A stretch of DNA of 64,000 nucleotides from Acholoe squamosa (lineage: Eukaryota > Annelida > Polychaeta > Phyllodocida > Polynoidae). Both the position numbers and the translations under genes were made by a program. Positions 40,601 through 47,722 of this stretch are shown piece by piece (the first letter of the stretch is position 1; each line of letters starts with the position of its first letter). The notes beneath the pieces were generated by a model, which saw nothing but the letters and a program-made list of their open reading frames with translations, made no database searches and was not told where the DNA came from. Where the stretch lies: positions 36,209,932 through 36,273,931 of the forward strand of contig OX439052.1 in the NCBI GenBank assembly GCA_949317995.1. Direction: 5' to 3'.

Positions 40601-43570
40601 CGAGCGGTTTTGATCTATAGAACAGTACTAAAATTGAAATTTTCAAGCCTTCGGTGCTATAAGGTGCATCTGGGGGTCATTGTTGATAAACTTATCACTA
40701 CCGTAATGTGATGCATTTTAACCCACTTTTGGGAAGACATATATATCATTCTTTGATTTGCGTGCAAGCCATGGGTTATAAGTTATATATGTGGGATATC
40801 ACAGCATCAGAGGGTACCAGGTACTTCCGATACAATCTAATCAGGAGTATCAGAATCAAAAGATTGGACGGATAGACGCTCCAACAGATCCCGATCATTA
40901 CTTTTGGCCTACTCAGTCAGGTTCGCTTGTGTGCGCTTCTCAAACTTGTCCTTCCATTGACTCTTCCAACTTCCCTTCATGTGTAAGGATTACTGTCTTG
41001 CGAGAGTAATCGTACGAAACATTTCATCAGGATCCACTACTTTCCAGGGCTGGGCTGCTACTAGAGGACATCCGACTGTAGTCGCAGTCTGAGATTTCAT
41101 GTTAGCAAGAGCTCTACCACATTTTAGGACTTCCAACAGGCAACAGTCGCATAATGAAGCCCTGGATCCACTACTGTGACAAGTTGGGCTGCGATTCTTG
41201 GCGCACATGTTGGTGGCATTGGAGCGCATTGATCTCAGGCCATGGCATTGCTGGTACCCGGCGACAAGGAACTGCACCACGGAACCAGCTCTAGAAGGCT
41301 GGTGACCTTCACCTTGCCACACTTCCTCATACCTGCAGAACAAAGATACCGCCATTCTTCGTTTGTCGATCGTCAAGAACAGACCTAGTCAGATTTTAAC
41401 CCACCCACCCTCACCAAGAACTTTGAACTTTTACAGACTCACATTTTAATCAGATCACAGATCTTTTACTTCACAAGTGCCATTTATTATAATACATTCG
41501 TATCACCATCAAATGTATTTCTTAATCCAATTTTATAACACATATGTCTCAAATGTTATAAAATGTAAAGGTTTACTATGTTCTACAAATAATAAACTTT
41601 TATTAGCCCAGACCGGCTTACACTTCATTTGTCAAAGGGTACATCCAGTAATGTATAACAAGAAATGGAGTTGTGACCGCGTAAAAAAACGCCTCCTGCC
41701 GTTAATGTCGGTATACCAGTGTTTGATGACATGACATGTCTCAACTCTCATAAAAGCAGACATAAAGAAGATTTCACAATTATCAATTTCTCTATTCAGT
41801 ACTTTTGTATTGTGAGACCTCATCACATGGGGCAAATGCAATCATCATAGCGCACTCCCGTACCGCTTCGCGGTACCGCCGCTACGCGGCGTGGGAGGCG
41901 CTAAAAAAAGACAGAAAGTCACAGCAACAGATCCACTACTGCGACAAAGACAGAGTGACCTGTGAGCAACTTCCGACAGGATTCTCAAAAATCAACTTTC
42001 GATATCTGTGACAACTGTTGCAGAAACTGACAAAAGACGCAGCCTTTGACAGAGCAGTGGATCCCACGTTTGAAATGAAATTTTTCTGCTCCGAGTCCAA
42101 GGACCAAAGACTGATCTGAGCTGTAGCGGTCTGAGTAATATAATGGGTCTAGACCCCTAAATTCGACAGGGTGACATGGCCATTTCTCAAAATCGACATG
42201 TGACATGGAGCTTAATGACAAGGACATGGAAAGGAAAAAGTTAGTGACAAGAGACAAGGCCTTTCCTTAAAATCGACATGTGACATGAAGCCTAGTGACA
42301 AGGACATGGGAAAATAGAAATTTAGTGACAAGTGACATGGCCATTTCTTAAAATCGACATGTGACATGGGGACCCCCCATCTAGACCCCCAATATAAAAC
42401 ATGCTGCATGACAATATCATTATAGCCATTACTTTAGCATTGGATGACCCTTGGGAAGGTTAGAATGTGTACACATGACGATGAGCCAAGTTGGAATGCC
42501 AAAACATGTTGTTAACACCCCATATTGTCAGTTGTCCAAGAAGTAATTTCAGCTCTGCATACCTGAGACTCAATCTGAGTGGTTATCACCTGTTATCATA
42601 ATCATCACACTTAGCTATAAACGTTGATTCGAATATCTTTAATTTAATTTTAAGGGTGTAAGGTTGCATCACACTTCCCAAAGAGGTAATAACTCCCTGT
42701 GGTGTCAATTTGACTGTGATTTATTGAATGGATGAGTGCCTTGTTTACATTTCTAAATCATCCACTTCCTACATCTTCCACTCCTGTGACATTGGCATGG
42801 ACGGAAAGACTGCATTTGTTTACAGGGGGCGCAACAAGCGCCGAGATCTCTCAACCGGAAGCCGGGGAATGATAAAGCACTGCTCCCATTGAAACTGTAT
42901 GGGGGTGATTGTTCAGGGTGCAATAAATGTTAATTTAATCTAAAACCCTTTGACCAAAAATTGTATAAATTTCAGCGAGTGGTCTAATGACATAAAGCTA
43001 TAGTCTGGTCAATTTTGGACTTACTTGGCCTAGTAGATTCCGAGATATCTGATATTTAATACTGGAATTCAGTGCACGCATGCAGGCTAGGAGTCCTCGG
43101 CTTTCCCCGGCCTTCTATGGCTGCCTAACGTGTTGCAACGAGGTTGACACATCTTTTACTTTACTTAGTTTACTTTTCGTCCAAACGAATGGTTAGCCTA
43201 CCAAATTATACAAATCATCGGCTTAAACTCACGAGTCTATCAGGTGCAAGTTTACAAAGGTGCGGTTATTCACTGATTTGAGTGCGACCTTTGAAAAAAA
43301 AGTTGTGAGAGAAGGTCTTTGCCTGGTTTGATTCCATCATTTCTAAAATGACACTCAGAGTCAAACTGACAGACAAGACATTGAGTCTGAGACAGGCAGA
43401 TGGTCACTGTCACAGGTTTATCCATTACAATGATGTCATTGACATTCTACAACTCTTTGCTCTTTCAAAGATATCTCTTCTACGATGCCAAATGATCTGC
43501 CTATATATTAAACATATTTAAGGGCCAGAAAATAATATTTTACCTGATTTGCGATTTGTTCAACAGTCAT
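25667..43570 (-). CDS. USP25/USP28: Ubiquitin-specific protease 25/28 orthologue, 22 coding exons, complete
   Basis: This is a cysteine deubiquitinase that removes or edits ubiquitin chains. Minus-strand coding exons are 43544-43570, 39344-39574, 38931-39021, 38316-38442, 37613-37859, 37098-37306, 36652-36773, 36206-36354, 33379-33506, 32844-32939, 32405-32554, 31739-31980, 31450-31520, 30675-30912, 30104-30274, 29569-29729, 29081-29271, 27851-27935, 27320-27399, 26838-26964, 26139-26325 and 25667-25854. All have GT-AG borders. Phases agree throughout and sum to 3318 bases, or 1105 residues; human USP25 has 1055 and USP28 has 1077. The N-terminus MTVEQ matches USP25. Then come a UBA-like region, a SIM (VIDLT) and a UIM, the Cys box [13 protein letters not shown] (Cys ~207), [20 protein letters not shown], and the His box GHYWAY (His ~649). 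The C-terminus [10 protein letters not shown] ... ending in Arg also matches. Vertebrate USP25 and USP28 are paralogues; one invertebrate gene would be their co-orthologue. Confidence 0.95.
26586..26738. mobile_element. Decayed GCGGCTTATA-type repeat in an intron
   Basis: This contains 'gcggcttatacacg' and 'gcagcgtatatgagg' motifs like the copy at 2602, but one end is eroded. It lies between USP25/28 exons 20 and 21. Confidence 0.45.
28168..28380. mobile_element. Palindromic hairpin element, third copy
   Basis: The same family as 21651 and 23512 (catgatgcaccaataaagtg ... agcatcatgacgaccct). It lies in the USP25/28 intron between exons 17 and 18. Confidence 0.6.
28390..28600. mobile_element. 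GCGGCTTATA-type MITE in a USP25/28 intron
   Basis: This starts taccataaattctcttgta and contains gcggcttatacagg and gcggcttatacgaga. It is collinear with the copy at 2602-2824. Confidence 0.6.
30675..30912 (-). other. USP25/28 exon 14: catalytic His box
   Basis: This exon encodes [13 protein letters not shown] with the catalytic His (~649), followed by KFND (Asn/Asp ~666-667) and the SAYCLMY strand that closes USP catalytic domains. All the expected residues are present, so the enzyme should be active. Confidence 0.93.
30979..31105. mobile_element. Small MITE in intron 13-14 region
   Basis: Inverted ends ttggttccactgtcagt... and ...actgacggcagtgtaaccaa enclose a near-palindrome (attttcgctaatcc / ggattagcgaaaat). 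Confidence 0.7.
33104..33347. mobile_element. MITE in a USP25/28 intron, ACCGTATTCATTC ends
   Basis: Inverted repeats accgtattcattctaataag... and ...ttgaatgaatacggt bound a 244-bp non-coding element in the intron between exons 9 and 10. Confidence 0.8.
33930..34390 (-). mobile_element. Non-LTR retrotransposon RNase H-end fragment
   Basis: The minus strand reads [13 protein letters not shown] (RNase H end) preceded by a stop in frame. It continues with [36 protein letters not shown] and then a stop where a CxxC is expected. This is the typical 3' end of CR1/Jockey-clade ORF2. It lies in the USP25/28 intron between exons 8 and 9. Confidence 0.75.
34094..34788. repeat. 697-bp tandem duplication, first copy
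   Basis: 34094-34788 and 34791-35485 are direct repeats with a constant offset of 697 bases. Wherever I compared them they were identical. Each copy contains the non-LTR fragment and a MITE (ttataacacgatgg ... cgtgttataa, 34440-34694 and 35137-35391). It is either a very recent duplication or an assembly artefact. Confidence 0.95.
34440..34694. mobile_element. MITE with gttataacacg ends (copied again at 35137-35391)
   Basis: The left end gttataacacgatgg and right end cgaccgtgttataa form an imperfect inverted repeat around 255 non-coding bases. The interior contains 'tgcacggc' motifs in both orientations. Confidence 0.65.
34791..35485. repeat. 697-bp tandem duplication, second copy
   Basis: The second direct copy joins the unrelated sequence 'caggtataagccgtgg' at its right border. 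A diverged GCGGCTTATA-type repeat starts there and runs to ~35672. Confidence 0.95.
37613..37859 (-). other. USP25/28 exon 5: catalytic Cys box
   Basis: This exon encodes [20 protein letters not shown] with the nucleophile Cys (~207) and the following FRRLVLNF segment. It starts '[10 protein letters not shown]', the helix just before the catalytic domain in USP25/28. Confidence 0.95.
38316..38442 (-). other. USP25/28 exon 4: SUMO-interacting and ubiquitin-interacting motifs
   Basis: VIDLT (residues ~118-122) is a SIM core. [14 protein letters not shown] (~127-140) fits the UIM pattern with its Ala/Ser pair. In vertebrate USP25, SUMO binding through this region is known to inhibit the enzyme. 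Confidence 0.88.
38707..38892. mobile_element. MITE in intron 3, GGCCTAAAAAAAAT ends
   Basis: Inverted ends ggcctaaaaaaaatatgttg and caatttttttttaggcc, followed inward by tgtgttcag / ctgaacaca, enclose ~186 bp with repeated 'ttagggtaggta' pieces. Confidence 0.8.
39344..39574 (-). other. USP25/28 exon 2: UBA-like region
   Basis: This exon encodes a helical UBA-like segment ([17 protein letters not shown] ... [10 protein letters not shown]). It aligns with the N-terminal UBA-like domain of USP25 and ends in a Pro/Ala-rich linker. Confidence 0.85.
40422..40572. mobile_element. Small inverted-repeat element in intron 1
   Basis: The ends gcatgggcgtggaaagcag and ctgcttcccacgcccctgc are an imperfect inverted repeat. 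The centre has a dyad 'ggggacatgtcccc'. Confidence 0.6.
40990..41376 (-). other. Orphan 128-codon open frame in intron 1 of USP25/28
   Basis: The frame is Cys-rich ([17 protein letters not shown], then [21 protein letters not shown]) and is preceded by an acceptor-like ttctgcag at ~41340. I do not recognise a family. It could be a captured transposon-gag or zinc-binding fragment, an alternative exon, or chance. The 22-exon model is in frame without it. Confidence 0.25.
41380..43543. other. 5' part of USP25/28 intron 1
   Basis: No exon is supported here. It contains a GC-rich double hairpin at 41850-41905 (gtaccgcttcgcggtac and cgccgctacgcggcg) and the minisatellite at 42150-42385. Confidence 0.5.
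42150..42385. repeat. Minisatellite, cgacatgtgacatg units, three copies
   Basis: Three imperfect ~75-bp units (ttaaaatcgacatgtgacat, then g(g/a)agc(t/c)tagtgacaagg) occur here. They are in the opposite orientation to the related repeat at 19255-19455. Confidence 0.7.
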
Positions 43571-43631
43571 GGTGGCTTCAGGCCGTGGTGGCCCAGTGGC
43601 GCCTGACCGGAACAGCCACAACAGTCCTCCC
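43571..43631 (-). promoter_or_regulatory. USP25/28 5' UTR part of the ATG exon
   Basis: Just upstream of the ATG (on the minus strand) is a splice acceptor-like ttctttcttcacag ending at about 43632. The start-codon exon therefore probably begins here after a 5' UTR intron. Confidence 0.5.
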
Positions 43632-43889
43632 TGTGAAGAAAGATATTTCAATAATTTTGTAGAACCGGTTCATTGTAAAGTAGAGAAAAAAAGTCTTACT
43701 TCCTCATTAGAGACCGATTTATAAATACTCACAAGAGAATAAAAAATTGTAAACTTTATATCACCAAAAAACATCTAAATGAACACCAAAGTTCTGGGGG
43801 AGAAGTTTCAGTAGATGGAAGAGCTTGGGTCTCACTAGGGACACCTTGTGTTCACTCTATCAACTATTAGAGTAGGGAGGAAGTAAATC

Positions 43890-43985
43890 ACGAGAGCAAG
43901 GCGTACCGTAGCAAATTTTCCCGCGCGAGAGAGACGCCCCGAGCAGACGCACAGGAGACGCGCAGTCGACGCCAAGTACTGTAAT
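43890..43985. promoter_or_regulatory. CpG-rich patch, probable USP25/28 promoter region
   Basis: This short patch is dense in CpG (cccgcgcgagagagacgccccgag type) in otherwise AT-rich DNA. It lies ~0.35 kb upstream of the start-codon exon and would be a natural place for the first, non-coding exon. The viral element begins only ~360 bp further upstream. Confidence 0.4.
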
Positions 43986-44172
43986 ACCCCGCGTATTCCG
44001 ACTTAGCGGATACATTATTGACCAATGAGAAAATTCCTTTTATTCACTGCCGACTTTTCAGGGTGCATTACGTAACACCTGGTACCTATCAGGGACTATC
44101 AGCTCGCTAGCTGTTATCAGTCCTTATCTCACAAGGTACCGGTATCAGCTTCAGCAGGGGTCGGCCCACTAA

Positions 44173-44341
44173 GGGAGTGGTCATTATTTATCAACAGGGG
44201 GGGGGGGGGGGTGAGGGTGGGTTTGAGGGGGGGCGTAAAATTTTCAGACCCCTCCCGAGGGGGGGGCTAAAAAAATTTTGACCCCTCTTGAGGGGGGGGC
44301 TAAAAAATTCACCCTCTTTTTAGCAAAAAAGCCAGCGCGCT
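44173..44341. mobile_element. Half copy of Harbinger-like MITE, cut by the viral element
   Basis: This matches the left 160 or so bases of the complete MITE at 13887 almost base for base, including the taa flank (44170-44172). The match stops after 'gcgcgcta', where the Polinton sequence begins. The missing right half should lie beyond the right end of the viral element. Confidence 0.85.
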
Positions 44342-44353
44342 AGTAGTATAATA

Positions 44354-44390
44354 GATGGTCTTTTCTGAATATTATCCAGAAAAGACCATC
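44354..44390. repeat. Perfect 14-bp stem hairpin at the viral terminus
   Basis: gatggtcttttctg (44354-44367) is exactly complementary to cagaaaagaccatc (44377-44390) across a 9-base loop. It lies within the first 50 bases of the element. Variants of 'cagaaaagacc' recur at ~44395-44420 and ~44655. Confidence 0.9.
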
Positions 44391-44435
44391 ATATTTGGAT
44401 TATCCAGAGAAGACCTCCTATTTTTAGATTATTTA

Positions 44436-44648
44436 TAAAAGAGGTCGTTTATAGATATATTTAATTTATCTATAAAAGAGGTCGTTTATAGATATATTTA
44501 ATTTATCTATAAAAGAGGTCGTTTATAGATATATTTAATTTATTTATAAAAGAGGTCGTTTATAGATATATTTAAATTATCTATAAAAGAGGTCGTTTAT
44601 AGATATATTTAATTTATCTATAAAAGAGGTCGTTTATAGATATATTTA
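44436..44648. repeat. 37-bp iteron array in the left end, six copies
   Basis: The unit gaggtcgtttatagatatat, then ttaatttatctataaaa, has gaggtc at 44441, 44478, 44515, 44552, 44589 and 44626, an exact 37-bp period. Each unit carries 'ctataaaagaggtc' next to 'tttatag', a short dyad. It lies between the terminus and the first gene. Confidence 0.95.
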
Positions 44649-44701
44649 GAATCCAGAAAAGACCTGTATTTTTGAGAAAATGTAGATTGCAAGTGAAACG
44701 A

Positions 44702-45040
44702 CCCAGGTAGCACAAAAAATTTTGCCAACGTTGGCCCGATGCGTCGGGCCAACGTTGGGCCAACGTTGGCTGCCCATCGGGCCTACGTAGGCCCGACCAG
44801 TGGCATTTGCCAACCAAATGCCAACATTGGCCCAATGTTGGCAGGACATCGGCAAATGGTCGGCCCCTGGCCGACCATTTGCCGATGCTAATGTTTGCCG
44901 ACCAAAAGCCAATGTTGGGCCTACATTGGCATTTGGTTGGCACTGTCGGGCCTATGTAGGCAGGATGGGCAGCCTATGTAAAGCCGATGGTTGGGCCAAC
45001 GTTGGCCCAACGTTATGCCAATGTCTCTGTGCTACCTGGG
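44702..45040. mobile_element. MITE built of CCAACGTTGGC palindromes, nested in the viral element
   Basis: The inverted ends are cccaggtagcaca (44702) and tgtgctacctggg (to 45040). The interior is a chain of self-complementary ccaacgttggcc and gcctacgtaggc units. Open frames on both strands through it are repeat artefacts. It inserted between the left iterons and the first viral gene. Confidence 0.85.
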
Positions 45041-45248
45041 GAGAAGTCATAATATTTTTATTTTTTCTTTATTGTTCTTTTTGAGACATATCATATAGTC
45101 AGACAATCCAACAGATAATCCAATTTATTCCTTTATCCTTTATGAATAGAGAGGCGGAGAATGAGTTACAATAACAATGAATAACATAATTGGAATCTTC
45201 ATGAATAATGTGATTCATTGAACCAATACCATAGTAAATTTTCGCCAC

Positions 45249-46025
45249 CTAGTTCTTTGTTAGAATCAACTTTAAGAATTCCTCTAAAGACATTAATTCA
45301 TTTTCGGAGGGGTCGATTTCATGAGAACCTTTTTCATCAGTTGGTTCTTCTTCCGCCGAATAAAATTCTTGTTCTTCAGACGACGTTTCATCAGCTAAAT
45401 GAGATTGTTCTATATCTGATTCTTCAGACGAGTCACTTTCTCCAGAATCACTTTCTTCATAGTCGTTTTTTTCTTTCAATGAAGCAGATATCTTTTTGCC
45501 TGATCCAAAACCTTGATCATTTCTTTCGGTTTTATCAGGTGTATATACTTCTTCTAGCTCAGGGATGAGAATTTTTTCTAATATTATTTGAGCTATTTGA
45601 TCTCCATGTTTTATTTCGAAGACCTCATTTCCAAAATTAAACAGCAAAACACCAATTTTTCCCCTGTAGTCTTCATCTATTACCCCTGCTCCTACATCAA
45701 TGAAATGATTAAGAGCAAGTCCTGATTTTGGTGCTATGCGACCATAGCATCCTGCAGGTATGCAAAGTATTATATCAGTTTGTACCAATTTTTTTTCTTT
45801 AGCAGGAATAATATAATCATAAGCACTATATAAATCAAACCCTGCAGATTTTTTTGTGGATCTGGTTGGCTTCAATGCTTTTGTTGATGCTTTAACATAA
45901 TGCATAATAGGTTGGAGAATAGGTGAGGCAGGCAGTAAAGCAGATTTTTTACATGTTGTTACTAACAGTGTATTTGGTTTGTCTTTTACAAGAGTAATAT
46001 AGAAAGAATCTTGACAACGCGCCAT
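45249..46025 (-). CDS. dut: dUTPase, trimeric family, with acidic C-terminal extension
   Basis: Hydrolyses dUTP to dUMP and pyrophosphate, keeping uracil out of DNA. All five motifs are present: SAGFDLYSA, GRIAPKSGLA, VGAGVIDEDYRG (catalytic Asp region), GDQIAQIIL and the glycine-rich RNDQGFGSGK near the end of the domain. The last differs mildly from the usual RGxxGFGS. The open frame extends to 46076, but that start is GTG; the first ATG is at 46025, giving 258 residues. After motif 5 there are ~75 residues very rich in Glu, Asp and Ser (ESDSGESDSSEESD), which are not part of the enzyme and may bind a partner or nucleic-acid-binding protein. It is the leftmost viral gene, and a degenerate paralogue lies immediately upstream. 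Confidence 0.93.
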   Translation of the reverse strand: MARCQDSFYITLVKDKPNTLLVTTCKKSALLPASPILQPIMHYVKASTKALKPTRSTKKSAGFDLYSAYDYIIPAKEKKLVQTDIILCIPAGCYGRIAPKSGLALNHFIDVGAGVIDEDYRGKIGVLLFNFGNEVFEIKHGDQIAQIILEKILIPELEEVYTPDKTERNDQGFGSGKKISASLKEKNDYEESDSGESDSSEESDIEQSHLADETSSEEQEFYSAEEEPTDEKGSHEIDPSENELMSLEEFLKLILTKN

Positions 46026-46099
46026 TTTGCTGAACGTTATTTCAGTTGTTTTGTTGTTTAATATAACGCTATTCACAGAGATGTTTTCTTTGTTTTAGT

Positions 46100-46579
46100 T
46101 CATTTAAGACGATCTTTGCTGTAATATTTAAGATTTTCATTGTAAATTTCTTCATATATTTTGCTGTAAGCTAATTGAGAGATTTTTTCACCTTTTTCAG
46201 TGTTTTCAAGCTTAGAACGTTCTTCTAATTTTATAGGATAAATTTTTTGTAAAACAAGTCGTGCAACAGCATCACCACTTTTTATTTTTAGGTCTTCTTC
46301 TCCGAAGTTAAATAAAACAATGGTAATATACCCTCTGTAATCTTCGTCTATTATTTTTTGGTTGATTAACACAAAGTTATGTTTTCTTGATTTGCATAGA
46401 GGTAAAATTATACCATAATAACCTTTAGGGATAGCAAGTTTAACTTCTGTTGTAATTGTACATGCTGTATTATTAGGAACAGTATGGTCATATGAACTGT
46501 ACATTTGAATCCCTATGTTATTTTCCTCTTCAGTAGGAGAGAAGGAACCTGCTATTTTACTGTATTTTAGAACAGACAT
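46100..46579 (-). CDS. dUTPase-like protein with degenerate active site
   Basis: The 159-residue product has the dUTPase fold pattern but lost key motifs. Motif 3 (KIIDEDYRGYI) and motif 4 (GDAVARLVL) are clear. The AGxDL of motif 1 reads IGIQMYSSYD, motif 2 (normally GRIAPRSGLA) reads GIILPLCKSRKHNF, and the C-terminal glycine-rich motif 5 is missing. Tandem position next to the complete dUTPase (same strand, stop-to-start distance 75 bases to the ATG) and shared phrases (YSAYD/YSSYD, IDEDYRG, VLLFNFG/VLFNFGEED) indicate duplication followed by divergence. It is probably not an active dUTPase; a structural, regulatory or signalling role is possible. The frame is open and starts at ATG, so it appears to be maintained. 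Confidence 0.8.
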   Translation of the reverse strand: MSVLKYSKIAGSFSPTEEENNIGIQMYSSYDHTVPNNTACTITTEVKLAIPKGYYGIILPLCKSRKHNFVLINQKIIDEDYRGYITIVLFNFGEEDLKIKSGDAVARLVLQKIYPIKLEERSKLENTEKGEKISQLAYSKIYEEIYNENLKYYSKDRLK

Positions 46580-46719
46580 TTTCGTTCAGTTTTATATGAC
46601 ATGATGTGATGCCTATTGTTATGATTCTCAAGTAAGTAAATAACCAAACAAACAAAATGAAATAATTTTTTATATGATTTTATTTTGATTGTCACATGTG
46701 TAAAGACAGTTTTTCATTT

Positions 46720-47325
46720 TCAGTTTGTTCCTGTTCTTTTATCGAATTCAAGGAATATCATGTTTAGCACATCATTTCTTTTCATGTCGTGTACTGCTTT
46801 CATCAGTTGATGAGTAGCACTGTACTTAGATCTTTGCCACATTTTTAAGACATTGAAGGTTAATTGAGCTATGTCTTGTTCGGGCTGGGACGATATTGTT
46901 CTTCTTTCGTCAGACGTGATATGTAGATATGTAGCTATGTCCTTCCAGTCTCTTGACATTTTTTCACTCAATAAGCTGAAATACATTTGCACGGAGGTCG
47001 ATTCCACGTCATACTCTTCTAGTTTTTTTTCTTTGAAGAAATTTTCAGTGAATTCCACCAAGTCTATTCTGTGGTTTTCCTTTAAACTTGTCATCAGTTC
47101 TTCTGTTCGTAAGTAGTAAGGAACTTCTCTCCACCATTTATTCAGCATCTCTATGCCCATAGCAGTTGGAGTTTTCGTCTTGTTCATGCTTTCAAGTTTA
47201 GCATGAGGGATGTCAAGATATACTCCTAAGGTCATCCATTGACGTGCTAACGATACAGAGATTTTTTGAAGAAAGATATCTGAATATCCTAAATCATCTT
47301 GAAAGTAATAAGTAGGTAAAGGCAT
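46720..47325 (-). CDS. Tandem death-fold domain protein
   Basis: The 201-residue product consists of two copies of a helical domain resembling death domains. Copy 1 (about residues 18-98) has LARQWMTLGVYLDIP, then a Leu/Glu helix, MLNKWWREVP and a final TEELMTSLKENHRIDLVE helix. Copy 2 (about 112-195) has MSRDWKDIATYLHITSDE, VLKMWQRSK and HQLMKAVHDMKRNDVLNMI. The W/LG/L, ML..W and A/L..L....R.D.. positions are the death-domain signature. No other domain is present, so it resembles a small adaptor or dominant-negative inhibitor of host death-domain signalling (FADD, MyD88 or IRAK types). It has an ATG start and stands alone with ~400 bp of non-coding DNA upstream. The function is inference; the fold assignment is by pattern. 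Confidence 0.78.
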   Translation of the reverse strand: MPLPTYYFQDDLGYSDIFLQKISVSLARQWMTLGVYLDIPHAKLESMNKTKTPTAMGIEMLNKWWREVPYYLRTEELMTSLKENHRIDLVEFTENFFKEKKLEEYDVESTSVQMYFSLLSEKMSRDWKDIATYLHITSDERRTISSQPEQDIAQLTFNVLKMWQRSKYSATHQLMKAVHDMKRNDVLNMIFLEFDKRTGTN

Positions 47326-47722
47326 TTTTTACCTTCAAAGGATTAGAGTGACAATCAAAAGTAGGAAAAGAAATAAATCAAAAATACATATACCAATGAT
47401 TTAAATAACACATGTACTTCCTCAACATATGTACTTATGAAGAACTTTAGATGCTCGTAACATGAGGATTATATCTTATCTCAAGGAAGTAAAATTAAGT
47501 TCCAGATTGTTACAAAACAGGTATATCGGTTAAATTTATATTAAGCATAAATAGACATAGAAGAAAAGAAAACAGGATAAAAAATTATAGCAGTTATTAA
47601 TCCATGTATGAAATAGTATATAACGCTTATGAATCCATATGTAGCACAAAAGAAAAGAAACAATAACAAAAAAATTTCATATATTTTAAGACTACCTATA
47701 TTTTTCATTTTAATCATTTTTT
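47326..47722. other. Non-coding gap in the viral accessory block
   Basis: Roughly 400 AT-rich bases without an ORF separate the death-fold gene from the HD-like gene. This is the longest gap inside the left gene block and could hold the promoter of the accessory genes. I see no repeat or hairpin. Confidence 0.5.

Noticed and set aside
44614-45084. Overlapping open frames on both strands
   Set aside because: They are translations of the palindromic ccaacgttggc MITE and continue into unrelated flanks.
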